Assembly: GCA_947167995.1 (NCBI GenBank)
Contig: CAMVKS010000002.1
Location: forward strand, 34,182 to 98,181
From: an uncultured Prevotellaceae bacterium
GTDB taxonomy: Bacteria > Bacteroidota > Bacteroidia > Bacteroidales > Muribaculaceae
Direction of reading: 5' to 3'
DNA length: 64,000 bases
In this document: in pieces, positions 1-8,825 of the stretch
How positions within the stretch are numbered: the stretch's first letter is position 1
How the letters are laid out: each line of letters begins with the position of its first letter
Notes under the pieces: model-generated
The model's input: the letters and a program-made list of their open reading frames with translations, nothing else
Told to the model about the DNA's origin: nothing
Databases searched by the model: none
Program-made: the position numbers and the translations under genes

Positions 1-2026
1 TGCTCACGAAATAGGGGTCCAGTGAGTCTTCCTTGCTCTCGAAGTTGTCGAGATACTGGCGGCTCACATACTGCGACTGCAGCTGAGCCTCGAAGCCCTT
101 GTAGTTGAACTGCAGCACGCTGTTGACAATAGCGCTTGGCGAGAAGGCAATAGTGGTGTTGCCCTTCTCGACGGCTGTCTGAGTCCACATTTCATGCCAG
201 CTGTCGTCGTAGTCGCTCACGTAGCCCACATAGTTCTTGATGATGTTGCGGCTGAAGGTGGCGTTCACGTCCCATCGCAGCCAGTTGGTGAACTTCACAC
301 CAGCCATCAGCTCAATACCGCAACGGTAGCTGTCGGGCACATTCTCGGCCATCAACTCGCCTATCTCGTTGAGCTTGCCGTTGAGCACGAGCTGATCTTT
401 GTACTTCATGTAGTAGAGGTTGATGCCAGCCGAGAAAATGCGGCTCTTGAATTCGTAGCCAGCTTCCCAGTCCATGAGTTTCTCGGCCTTGGGATGCACG
501 GTGAGAGGTCCGTCGTTGTAGTTGTTGCGTGTGGGTTCCTTCTGTGCGATAGCCCAAGAGGCATAGGCACGGTTTCGGGTGTCGATCTGCCAGTTGAGGC
601 CCACTTTGGGATTGAAGAAGTTGAAGTTCTCGTCGACGTCAAGCGTCTGCATGTGCTCGGGGCTTGCTGTCCAGTCCCACTTGTCGTTGACACCCTTGAT
701 GGTGTAGTTGATGTGACGGTACTGGAGGTCGACATAAGCACTGAGTCCGTTCCAGATGGTGTAGTTGTTCTTCCAGTAGATGTTGAACTCGGTCTTCTTG
801 CCCTTGTTGCGATAGTACTCATGGTTGGGGTCAAGAGTGCCAAGATAGTTCTCTACCCATATCACCTGACCATAGTGGTTGTTGCTGTATTTGTTGAAAC
901 CACCGCCCAGCACACTTGCCAGTCGCTCGCCAGTGTATTGCACCGAGAACACACCACCACCAAAGCCGCTGTCAAGGATTTTCTTGCGCACGAGGTTTGA
1001 CTTTTTCACTTTCTCGCCATCGACATAGAAAGGCTCAAGACTATACTCGGTGAGGGTGCGCTGGTTCTTGTACTCCTGATAGTAGCCGTAGCCATCGGTG
1101 TAGTGCAACGCGATATTGAGTTTCCAGTTGTTGTTGAACCAGTGGTCAAAGAGCAACTGGTAGTTAAATTGCTTGTAGATGTCCTTCTGGTCGCTATAGA
1201 AACCAGTCACCACATCACCATACTTGATTTCACCGTTGGGGTTGTAGGTGCGGTTGTTCTCGAGCATGGAGCGACTGATGCCGTCCCAGGCGTGATAGGT
1301 GTCTTCCTTGCCACCAAATGTGATGAACCTCAAGCGGGTGTTGTCGCTGATGTAAGCCGCTTGAGCATAGTAGGAAAACAGCGACGAGGTGGCACGGTCG
1401 CGGTAGCCGTCGCTGGAGATGTGCGACAAGCGGCCCTCAAAGGCCCAATGCTTGCCAAGCAGGCCTGTGCCAAACTTGAAGGTCTCTTTATTGGTATTGA
1501 ACGAGCCATAAGAGCCCGAGAGCTCGGCGAAAGGAGTGCGCGAGAAGTCTTGCGAACGCATGTTCACGCTGGCTCCAAAGGCACCCGAGCCATTGGTCGA
1601 TGTGCCGGCACCGCGCTGCACCTGAACATCGCGCAGCGACGAGGTGATATCGGGGGTGTTGACCCAGAACACGCTGTGGCTCTCGCTGTCGTTGACGGGA
1701 ATGTCGTTCAACGTCACATTGATGCGTGTTGCGTCGGTACCGCGCACTCGCATCGAGGTGTAGCCCACTCCAGCACCGGCATCGCTGGTGGTGAGCACAC
1801 CAGGTGTGAACGACAGCAGGTACGGAAGGTCCCTGCCATAGTTGACAGCTGCCAATTGTTCTTTACTAACGGTTGTGAAAGCAACAGGAGTGTTGCTCGA
1901 CGCACGTGTTGCGAGCACCTCCACTTCAGGCAGGTGCAGTGTGTCGCTTGCCTCTTCTCGCTGTTGTGCGCTGGCAAGCACGCTGCCACACAACATGGCG
2001 GCAGCAAGAAGCATTGTCTTCTTCAT
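1..2026 (-). CDS. TonB-dependent outer-membrane receptor, probable thiamin(e) receptor (3' end beyond window)
   Basis: The minus strand is open from an ATG at 2026 to the window edge, so the C-terminal barrel end is missing. It encodes a signal peptide (MKKTMLLAAAMLCGSVLASA), a plug domain with the usual TonB-receptor features (RVRGTDATRINVTLNDIPVN and VQRGAGTSTNGSGAFGASVN, roughly residues 75-140), and then a long run of aromatic-rich alternating beta-strands typical of the 22-strand barrel. It should carry a scarce ligand over the outer membrane using TonB energy. A TPP riboswitch lies directly upstream, which points to thiamin or a precursor as ligand, as for the Omr1-type receptors described in Bacteroidetes. 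Family assignment is firm; the substrate is inferred from the riboswitch. Confidence 0.9.
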   Translation of the reverse strand, partial: MKKTMLLAAAMLCGSVLASAQQREEASDTLHLPEVEVLATRASSNTPVAFTTVSKEQLAAVNYGRDLPYLLSFTPGVLTTSDAGAGVGYTSMRVRGTDATRINVTLNDIPVNDSESHSVFWVNTPDITSSLRDVQVQRGAGTSTNGSGAFGASVNMRSQDFSRTPFAELSGSYGSFNTNKETFKFGTGLLGKHWAFEGRLSHISSDGYRDRATSSLFSYYAQAAYISDNTRLRFITFGGKEDTYHAWDGISRSMLENNRTYNPNGEIKYGDVVTGFYSDQKDIYKQFNYQLLFDHWFNNNWKLNIALHYTDGYGYYQEYKNQRTLTEYSLEPFYVDGEKVKKSNLVRKKILDSGFGGGVFSVQYTGERLASVLGGGFNKYSNNHYGQVIWVENYLGTLDPNHEYYRNKGKKTEFNIYWKNNYTIWNGLSAYVDLQYRHINYTIKGVNDKWDWTASPEHMQTLDVDENFNFFNPKVGLNWQIDTRNRAYASWAIAQKEPTRNNYNDGPLTVHPKAEKLMDWEAGYEFKSRIFSAGINLYYMKYKDQLVLNGKLNEIGELMAENVPDSYRCGIELMAGVKFTNWLRWDVNATFSRNIIKNYVGYVSDYDDSWHEMWTQTAVEKGNTTIAFSPSAIVNSVLQFNYKGFEAQLQSQYVSRQYLDNFESKEDSLDPYFVS

Positions 2027-2067
2027 TTACTTTTTCCTAAAAAAATAACATTAATAAGTTTTGTTCT

Positions 2068-2190
2068 CTACGCCGGCATTACCCGGTTCAGATTCCATGG
2101 GTATGTTCTCAGCAACACCGGCATCATGTAGCAGCAACTCACGAAAGCCACTGAGCCACAGGAGCCTGAATGGTGTAGCACCCCCAAACT
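2068..2190 (-). promoter_or_regulatory. TPP (thi-box) riboswitch
   Basis: Read on the minus strand, the leader of the TonB receptor holds the conserved TPP-aptamer blocks in order: GGGGGTGCT (2185-2177), GCTGAGA, ATACCC, then CTGAACCGGGTAATGCCGGC and GTAG ending at 2068. The spacing matches the class, with a variable P3 arm between the first two blocks. The aptamer ends about 40 nt before the start codon, so control could be by sequestering the start region or by premature termination. The expected effect is repression when thiamin pyrophosphate is plentiful. Confidence 0.93.
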
Positions 2191-2273
2191 CATTGAATCA
2201 TGGGGCAAAGGTAGTAAATTGTTTTTAGTTTTAGGGTATCACGCTTTAGTTTTTTTAGCATCTCGTGATAGCG

Positions 2274-2307
2274 TAAAAAAAGGGAGCGACACTTAATGCC
2301 GCTCCCT
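2274..2307 (-). terminator. Rho-independent terminator after the giant secreted protein gene
   Basis: On the minus strand, GGGAGCGGC, a short loop and GTCGCTCCC form a strong stem followed by TTTTTTT. It starts 26 nt after the stop codon at 2333 and separates that gene from the riboswitch transcript. Confidence 0.85.
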
Positions 2308-2332
2308 CGAAGAATAAAAACTATCTAAATTT

Positions 2333-5300
2333 TTATTTAAGAACTTTCACTGTGCTAGTCGAGCCATCGCTGTAGCGAGTAACCACGATGTTCACACCCT
2401 TGAATGGAGTGTCGCTCTCAACACCAGCAGGATTGTAGTACTTCTCGCTTACTACCTGACGAGCGTTGTCAAGACTTATCACGCCTGTAATTACTTGATT
2501 AGCTTGAACAGAGTAAGGAATTTGCTGCTCAACGATGAAGAACTTAGCACCGTCTTGAACACCCTCGGCACGCAAAAGTGGAGCGCCACTCTGAGTCTGT
2601 GGCAGATTGCTCTTCTTGGTGAAGTAGAGGCGAACAACGAAGTTCATGTCAAGCTCATCAATTACGCCTTCCTCTTCAGCGCCCTCGGTGCGGAGCTTGC
2701 GAGCACCGAATGTGCCAGTGAAACCAGTGTAGGTATGGTTAGCCTGGTCGGCACCAGTTACCACAAACGACTTAGCATCACCACCAAGCAGTGGCTGATA
2801 TTGCTCACTTGCATCACAATCGGGATAAGTGATATCCTCAAAGTTCACTCTTGCACCCATGCGGCCACTGAGCTCACTGTACTCCTCACCTTGCATATCG
2901 GTAGGAACCTCGCGCCAAGCACGAATCTTGTAGATTTCGTAAGTGTTATCAGGCAGTGACTTCTCGTTGAACTGGAGGCAGAAGTTGTAGTAAGCATACT
3001 TCTCACCATTTACAGTCCAACTATACTCACTCATCATTGGATGCTCTTCGTCGGCCTGAGCCACAATCACATCCATCTTACCAACGGCAGTGCTCTGCAA
3101 TGGACCACCATAGGTGTTATAGTCGCCACGGCCAGAGAATGCCTCAACAACAGGAGCATACATATAGGCAACAGCAGTAGTGCTAGCACCAGGCACCTCA
3201 TCAACGAAGGTTGCTGTTCCCGAACCACTTGATACTGATGTTTCACCATTGGTCTCATTATTGGTGTCAGGATTCATAGAGATGGTGTAATACTCACCCT
3301 GATTCATTGCCAGACCAGTTGGTGGCAAGTCTTGCTCATCGTCGCCATCAGCCCATTCTATGATGTAGCGGTCTTCATTCTCACCCCAACGATAAGTGTC
3401 GTAACGCAGAATCTCGGACTTAGAGCTGAGCTGAACACCTACTCCAAACTCCACATTCTCGGGCAAGCCAAGCGTGCCACCTGTGTCGCCAACTACTTCA
3501 TCAGCGGTAAACGAGCCATTGATTTGAGAGCTGGTCTTATAAACTGGAATACGGAAAGTGTTGCTGTGTGCCATATCAGGTATCACATCGTTACCCCAAG
3601 AGCCATCTATAGCGCCATTGTAGCCCCAGCTTGCAGTGAAGGTCTTGCCTATATAGCCCTGAGTTGACAAGTTGCCAGTTTGATTCCATCTTGCATCCCA
3701 CGAAGGCACATTGCTCGCAGCAGGATTCATGCGGGCAAAGATAATGTTATTCTTGGCAGGAACAAACTTCAATACATTATCATCAACAACAATTCCTTGC
3801 AGCCATTTGCCATCATTATCGTTGTTCCAAGTCCACGCATACCATACCTCGTCGCCAGTTGTGCAAGCAGCAGCATTGAGATAAACCGAAGTTGCCTCAC
3901 ATTCATAATTACTGGTAACTTGATAAACATAGCCAATTGGGTGATAATTATTATCGGGGATTGCCTGAACGAAATTGTCGAAAATCGCCAGTGTTCCCAA
4001 GTTAATATCACCATTGCTATTTACAGTGTAGGTGCCTGTCCAACTGCCATTGCCCTTCACTGTGCCGTTATTGGCATGATAGCCGGCATAAGAGCCATCA
4101 ACGCACTCGGGGAACTCAGTCTCATCGGTAGCCTGATCAGCCATCTGAACGGTGTAAGTCCTAGCACTTGGATTGAAGGTCACTGTAGCAATCTCGGCAG
4201 GGTCAACATTGCCACCCTGTGGAATGCGAGTGATGGTGAGCTGAGTGCCACTAGTGAGATTTGCCTGCTTCATACCGCCCACATTGTTCTTCAGCGTCAG
4301 CTTGTTAGAGTAGCAGTTACGCACTCGCTGAGCATCGAAACGGCTGTAGTGAGTAGCATCCTCCAGAAGCACAATCTCTGATGGGTCAAGACCAGGAATG
4401 ATGTAGCTCTCCTCGTTCGACATCTGCAGGCTCAAGAATTGGTCAACATCCTGACCTTGAACAACGTAGGTCACTTGCTGACCGGTTTGCTGCATGGGCA
4501 CATTGTCATAATACTCATAGGTGTTAGGATTAAACTGGCCTACTGCTTGATAGGTCTTGGTACCATCGGCATTAGTGATTACACGATAGAGTGTGTACTG
4601 CCCGTCCTCGTCAGGAAGGAAGCTAAGGAGGTTAGAAGTCCATGTCAGGTGCAGACGGTAAGTGTCTTGACCGTCGATCTGCTCACCGGTAATGGGGTTC
4701 TGCTTGATTACGAACAAGGCCATCTGAGGCTGGCGATCGGTGTTGTAATTCACAAATTTCTGATAGTTCTCAACTGGATCACGGCCATCATCTTTCATCA
4801 TGCGATAATCGGGCACGAAGAACATAAGGTCGCGCACGTCCTGACAGTCGGCAGCTTCTGAATCAAGTCCATACATCATGAACTGGTGACCATGCCTCTC
4901 GCCTTCAGGCTCTTCGGATGAATAAGCAAACGGAACCGTGAGACAGTCATGGTAAACACCAAACGACTGCATGTTCACCAAGCTCTGATACAAGTCATCA
5001 ATATTGGCGCCTGTATTAAGGCTTACAGGGCTGAATTGCTCATACATGTGAGAGAACAATGGGGTGTAAATCTCATCATGGTAACCATTATAGGAGGTAT
5101 TCCTCCGATTATAGATGTAGCATGGCTCAGGACATACTTCAGAACCTAAATAATACTGTCCATCAGAACTTGCAGCCCAATATGAATCAAAATCCCATCT
5201 CAGCTGTCCCTTGCCCAGCAAGAAGAACTTGTTCATCTTGTCGCAGTCGATCTTGAACAGCGTGCCTCTATCAAGTCCTTCGCCTGCACGTTTTGCCTGT

Positions 5301-7450
5301 GTTACCACACGAGCCGACTTGATGGTTGTCCCTATTAATGATTTCAGATATTCCTCATTTGACAGTGAACTTGAGGGCCACTCATAAGTAGCCATGTCAT
5401 AATCATCGGCCGACTCCAGCAAGAGCAGGGTCACACCCTCTACATTAGGCTTATAGTCGGTGGGATCCATATAGGTGAAGGTATAGTTACCACTGGTCGT
5501 GTTCTTAAAATTGGTCTTATTGGGGATATTCCAGCCAAAATCGTCACTATAGCTATATGCTCCGCTACTGGCACGTGTAATACTACCTATACCTGGGTAG
5601 CTCACATCACTATAGGTGTCGGTGCCGCCGGTAGCAGTGTAGCCGCGCTTGAGGTTGCCGGGGATGTTCTGGTTGGTATAAACCGCTTTCAGCAGAGCTA
5701 TAATCTGTTCGGGTTTGGTGGCTACCTCAGTCATGTTTGAGGTGTGAGTGCCTTCATCGTCGGTCCAAGTATATGTAATGCCCTCGAAGAACGCCTCATC
5801 ACGAACTGCCTCAGGACCACTCATGTTACCAGTACCATAAAGTGTAATAGTAGAAGTCTCTCCACCAATAGCCACTGTGAGAGTCCCGTGATAGTTTCTT
5901 GCCTCTGTCGGGGTGAAGGTAACTGGAATTGCGGTTAAACCAGGCTGCAGCGTAACAGTTGTAGAAGCCACCGAGAAGGGAGCTGTAGCAGTGAGTGTTG
6001 CCTGAACAGCAGCACTACCATCATTCATAATCTTGGCATTGAGGGTCTTACTTGTGCCAACATCTACAGTGCCAAAGTCGAGCGACTCGGTCTGTCCAGG
6101 CTTTGGCATGGTGTAAGTGGCAAATGTAGAGCCGTCTGTTATTGTCTGGCTCGTTGTTTTGCTTGCAATCACTTCACCATCGGGATCGGTAATCGTGAAT
6201 GAACATTCAGAGGCATAACTACCCGCTGTCCAAACGAAATTGACGGTTCTGCCATAGCACAGCGACACAGTGCCCGAAGCTGAATTACCACTGGAGATTG
6301 TGAGTGTTGTGATAACCAAATCGGTCTCGGCATCAACAATTTGAATGGAAGCACCGTTCCATCCATCGCCATAACTGTCGCTCAATGAATAAGATATCTC
6401 ACCCATCTCTTCGGGCTCGCACAGTTCGGCAGGATCATTATCGGTAGTAAATGAAACAAGCGCCCAACCACTTAGTCCGTTGGCATAGACACCTTGAACT
6501 CGTGCCTGATAATCTGTTGCCATCGAGAGGTTTTTGAGCAGGTAACTTGTACTTGTTGCTGTTCCGGCTGAAATCCAGTCGAAATCAGTTTTTTTCTTAT
6601 ATTCTACATTCCACGAGGTCTCGTCACCACCAGCATTCCATGTGAGCATAGCCTCGAAATCAAGGATATCGCTGGCAGTAAGGTTGGTGGGGTTATTATA
6701 GTCAGGATTGGTAATCTCTATTGCCAAATTATCATTCTGACCAACTAATGTAACAGTAAACACATAGGAAAGACCTGCTTCAAACACATAGTTGTCATAG
6801 CGGCCTTGAACGTCACCCTGCTCCGAAGCAATCCACATGCGGTCTTCGGGAGTGGGGTTGGTAATACACCAGTCATAGGTTCCTGCAGGAACAAGGATTG
6901 TTGCCTGGCCATCAAGGATGATGTTAGTTGTAGTGAGAGCACCATCGGCATTCTCAGGAATCTTGTACTCAAACTCGGCGTAGGTGCTTGCTGGCACATC
7001 ACCACTGGTGGTCAGAGCACCGGTAGTGGGGATAATTGATCCATAAGTATTATGGTCAGCATCAAGAAGCATCTGATAGCCAGAGCCATCACCCCACACA
7101 TTACCCGCCGCCAGTGTGATGCTGGCATAGCCTTCGGGGATAGCGGCACGGCTCTTGGTCACCCTGATAGATGAAGATTGGTGTTCTACGGTGCGAGTCT
7201 TGAATTTCCATTTGCCAAGAGGTTTTTCGGCATTGACATTAGCCTCAGCTTTTTCAACGTCGGTTGCCTCAGCTTCGGCATTAAGAGCCTCAGAAGGCAT
7301 TACCTTCAGTTTTGAAAATTCCTTTTTCTCGAGAACACCGCCTGCAAATCGAGTACTGTCGTTTACCACGGCAGCCTCTTGTGCCGCTGCGGGCTGCCAC
7401 AGGGGCAAGACGACAGCGGCGATTAATAGTAATCTCAGAATTCGTGTCAT
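2333..7450 (-). CDS. Giant secreted multidomain protein with gingipain/hemagglutinin-type domain, Fn3 and T9SS-like C-terminus
   Basis: 1705 aa from the ATG at 7450, chosen because it begins a good signal peptide (MTRILRLLLIAAVVLPLWQP, then AAAQ); the frame is open further upstream but encodes no sensible leader. After it, about residues 95-250 resemble the DUF2436-type domain of P. gingivalis gingipain/HagA adhesins (VWGDGSGYQMLLDADHNTYG; TYDWCITNPTPEDRMWIA). Next come a fibronectin-III-like domain, a DSYGDGWNG beta domain and an Ig-like domain of the FGTVDVGTS type, then about 1150 residues I cannot assign. The end (GVNIVVTRYSDGSTSTVKVL plus K) resembles a type A T9SS sorting domain, so surface export by T9SS is inferred; PorV is encoded at 50983. 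Substrate and role are unknown. Confidence 0.8.
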   Translation of the reverse strand: MTRILRLLLIAAVVLPLWQPAAAQEAAVVNDSTRFAGGVLEKKEFSKLKVMPSEALNAEAEATDVEKAEANVNAEKPLGKWKFKTRTVEHQSSSIRVTKSRAAIPEGYASITLAAGNVWGDGSGYQMLLDADHNTYGSIIPTTGALTTSGDVPASTYAEFEYKIPENADGALTTTNIILDGQATILVPAGTYDWCITNPTPEDRMWIASEQGDVQGRYDNYVFEAGLSYVFTVTLVGQNDNLAIEITNPDYNNPTNLTASDILDFEAMLTWNAGGDETSWNVEYKKKTDFDWISAGTATSTSYLLKNLSMATDYQARVQGVYANGLSGWALVSFTTDNDPAELCEPEEMGEISYSLSDSYGDGWNGASIQIVDAETDLVITTLTISSGNSASGTVSLCYGRTVNFVWTAGSYASECSFTITDPDGEVIASKTTSQTITDGSTFATYTMPKPGQTESLDFGTVDVGTSKTLNAKIMNDGSAAVQATLTATAPFSVASTTVTLQPGLTAIPVTFTPTEARNYHGTLTVAIGGETSTITLYGTGNMSGPEAVRDEAFFEGITYTWTDDEGTHTSNMTEVATKPEQIIALLKAVYTNQNIPGNLKRGYTATGGTDTYSDVSYPGIGSITRASSGAYSYSDDFGWNIPNKTNFKNTTSGNYTFTYMDPTDYKPNVEGVTLLLLESADDYDMATYEWPSSSLSNEEYLKSLIGTTIKSARVVTQAKRAGEGLDRGTLFKIDCDKMNKFFLLGKGQLRWDFDSYWAASSDGQYYLGSEVCPEPCYIYNRRNTSYNGYHDEIYTPLFSHMYEQFSPVSLNTGANIDDLYQSLVNMQSFGVYHDCLTVPFAYSSEEPEGERHGHQFMMYGLDSEAADCQDVRDLMFFVPDYRMMKDDGRDPVENYQKFVNYNTDRQPQMALFVIKQNPITGEQIDGQDTYRLHLTWTSNLLSFLPDEDGQYTLYRVITNADGTKTYQAVGQFNPNTYEYYDNVPMQQTGQQVTYVVQGQDVDQFLSLQMSNEESYIIPGLDPSEIVLLEDATHYSRFDAQRVRNCYSNKLTLKNNVGGMKQANLTSGTQLTITRIPQGGNVDPAEIATVTFNPSARTYTVQMADQATDETEFPECVDGSYAGYHANNGTVKGNGSWTGTYTVNSNGDINLGTLAIFDNFVQAIPDNNYHPIGYVYQVTSNYECEATSVYLNAAACTTGDEVWYAWTWNNDNDGKWLQGIVVDDNVLKFVPAKNNIIFARMNPAASNVPSWDARWNQTGNLSTQGYIGKTFTASWGYNGAIDGSWGNDVIPDMAHSNTFRIPVYKTSSQINGSFTADEVVGDTGGTLGLPENVEFGVGVQLSSKSEILRYDTYRWGENEDRYIIEWADGDDEQDLPPTGLAMNQGEYYTISMNPDTNNETNGETSVSSGSGTATFVDEVPGASTTAVAYMYAPVVEAFSGRGDYNTYGGPLQSTAVGKMDVIVAQADEEHPMMSEYSWTVNGEKYAYYNFCLQFNEKSLPDNTYEIYKIRAWREVPTDMQGEEYSELSGRMGARVNFEDITYPDCDASEQYQPLLGGDAKSFVVTGADQANHTYTGFTGTFGARKLRTEGAEEEGVIDELDMNFVVRLYFTKKSNLPQTQSGAPLLRAEGVQDGAKFFIVEQQIPYSVQANQVITGVISLDNARQVVSEKYYNPAGVESDTPFKGVNIVVTRYSDGSTSTVKVLK

Positions 7451-7706
7451 AATAATAATAAAAATTTTAGATAGGTTTAAATAATATAGTTTTTTCTTTA
7501 GATGTTTTAATAGCATATTTATACACAAAACTATACACCACAAGAGTGCATAGCAATAGCCTTGTTTCAACGTTGAGTGGATGATTACGATTCTACCACG
7601 TAATACATTAATTCCAAATAGTTAACGTGTTTATCGAGCTATAAAAGCGTGTAATAATAACCCTCTTTGGCCTCAAGTTGTAAACACAACAGACTAAAAA
7701 ACAATG

Positions 7707-7736
7707 CAAATTTATAACCTTTAATTGAAATAACAA
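7707..7736 (-). promoter_or_regulatory. Bacteroidetes-type promoter for the giant secreted protein
   Basis: On the minus strand a -33 TTG (7736-7734) is followed after 19 bp by the -7 box TAAATTTG (7714-7707). Transcription should start near 7700, which gives a leader of about 250 nt before the start at 7450. I see no known riboswitch in that leader. The region 7451-8068 holds no other convincing gene. Confidence 0.65.
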
Positions 7737-8068
7737 TCATTTTACACTAAAAAAAAGTCCGTTGGCTATAAAAATAAGCACATTTAACTTACAATCCGTT
7801 AGCTTTAACATTTATTAATGATTAGCTACTTTTCTTAATGTGCAAATTTTTATGTGAAATGATAAAATTTTTATACCATCAATTTTCCTGCTCCAATCAC
7901 GCAACTTTGCGAGAGTAGGTTACAGGTGACCATTTTATTATTAATTGAGGAGGCGATGTGAGGATGGACTTGCACGCTGGACGTGGAAATTAAACAGCTC
8001 GTATTGCTCGCTTAAAATTACTCAAAAATATATTTAAATAAAATTTTATTATTATTTTTGATTTTGCA

Positions 8069-8098
8069 TTGTGCATTAAAAAAATAGTCATAACTTTG
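8069..8098 (+). promoter_or_regulatory. Bacteroidetes-type promoter
   Basis: TTG (8069-8071), a 19 bp spacer and TAACTTTG (8091-8098) match the -33/-7 consensus. It lies about 70 nt before the small beta-barrel gene. Confidence 0.7.
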
Positions 8099-8167
8099 CA
8101 GTTTAAATCAGTGCAATAGCTACACATGAGAAACAAAAACATTAAATATCTAACAAACAATCACAAC

Positions 8168-8698
8168 ATGAAAAAGATTTTTATTATTGCAGCACTTGTT
8201 CTGGCTGCTACACTCAACCTCAGTGCTCAAAACTATTGGAAAAACGAGATTGGCATCTCCTATGGTTTTGGAGCGCTCACCGATGTGAGCTCGTCTTATC
8301 TTAAAGGAATTTTCTCGGGCAAGCAAACCAACTACATCGGAGCTTTTGGCGCAGAATATTTTTATCGCCCCAAGTCGGCGCTCGGCGTGGGTGTCGTGGG
8401 CACGTTCAGCACCTGTAAATGGAACGAGATTGACAAAGCAAGCACCAAGTATTTCAGCATTATGCCCGCAGTGAAGTATAACTGGCTCAATCGTGACCAC
8501 TTCAGCATGTACTCAAAATTGGCGCTCGGTGTGCTCATCGGCATAGACTCCGGTGACCACAACGATAAGACCAAAGCAGCCCTTTCCTGGCAAGCCTCGG
8601 CGGTGGGAGCCGAATATGGCAGCGCATTCCGTGGATTTGTTGAACTGGGATTTGGCGAGCAAGGTATCCTTATAGCTGGATTGAGATATAAATTTTAA
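8168..8698 (+). CDS. Small outer-membrane beta-barrel protein
   Basis: 176 aa starting at the ATG that opens a typical signal peptide (MKKIFIIAALVLAATLNLSA, then Q). The mature part is made of short alternating hydrophobic/aromatic strands separated by turns and ends in a strand closing with GLRYKF, a C-terminal aromatic as in outer-membrane barrels. About eight strands would fit the length, as in OmpX/OmpW-sized or porin_beta-barrel-2-like proteins. It is transcribed alone, with its own promoter and terminator. Specific function cannot be read from the sequence. Confidence 0.75.
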   Translation: MKKIFIIAALVLAATLNLSAQNYWKNEIGISYGFGALTDVSSSYLKGIFSGKQTNYIGAFGAEYFYRPKSALGVGVVGTFSTCKWNEIDKASTKYFSIMPAVKYNWLNRDHFSMYSKLALGVLIGIDSGDHNDKTKAALSWQASAVGAEYGSAFRGFVELGFGEQGILIAGLRYKF

Positions 8699-8718
8699 AC
8701 CCAAATCGGGTCAAACTT

Positions 8719-8763
8719 AACAACGAGGGTGCTGCAAAGTTTTGCAACACCCTCGTTGTTTTA
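8719..8763. terminator. Bidirectional rho-independent terminator between convergent genes
   Basis: A near-perfect inverted repeat (AACAACGAGGGTGCTGCAAA paired with TTTGCAACACCCTCGTTGTT) followed by TTTTA on the plus strand; the minus strand also ends in T-rich sequence. It sits between the barrel gene and the convergent methyltransferase gene. Confidence 0.8.
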
Positions 8764-8825
8764 TATCGACGCTTGCGCGACTTTGCGACACGTCATAGCA
8801 TTTAGCAATTAAACAAGGGGGAGAA

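Noticed and set aside
194..2131. Long plus-strand open frames over the TonB receptor
   Set aside because: The minus strand encodes a clear receptor with signal peptide and riboswitch; the plus frames show no family features.
7451..7570. Forty extra codons at the start of the 1705-aa protein
   Set aside because: They precede a good signal peptide start and would place it internally.
7897..7912. GCAACTTTGC as a plus-strand promoter for an RNA in the 7451-8068 gap
   Set aside because: First base of the -7 box does not fit (CAACTTTG), no -33 box and no recognisable product downstream.
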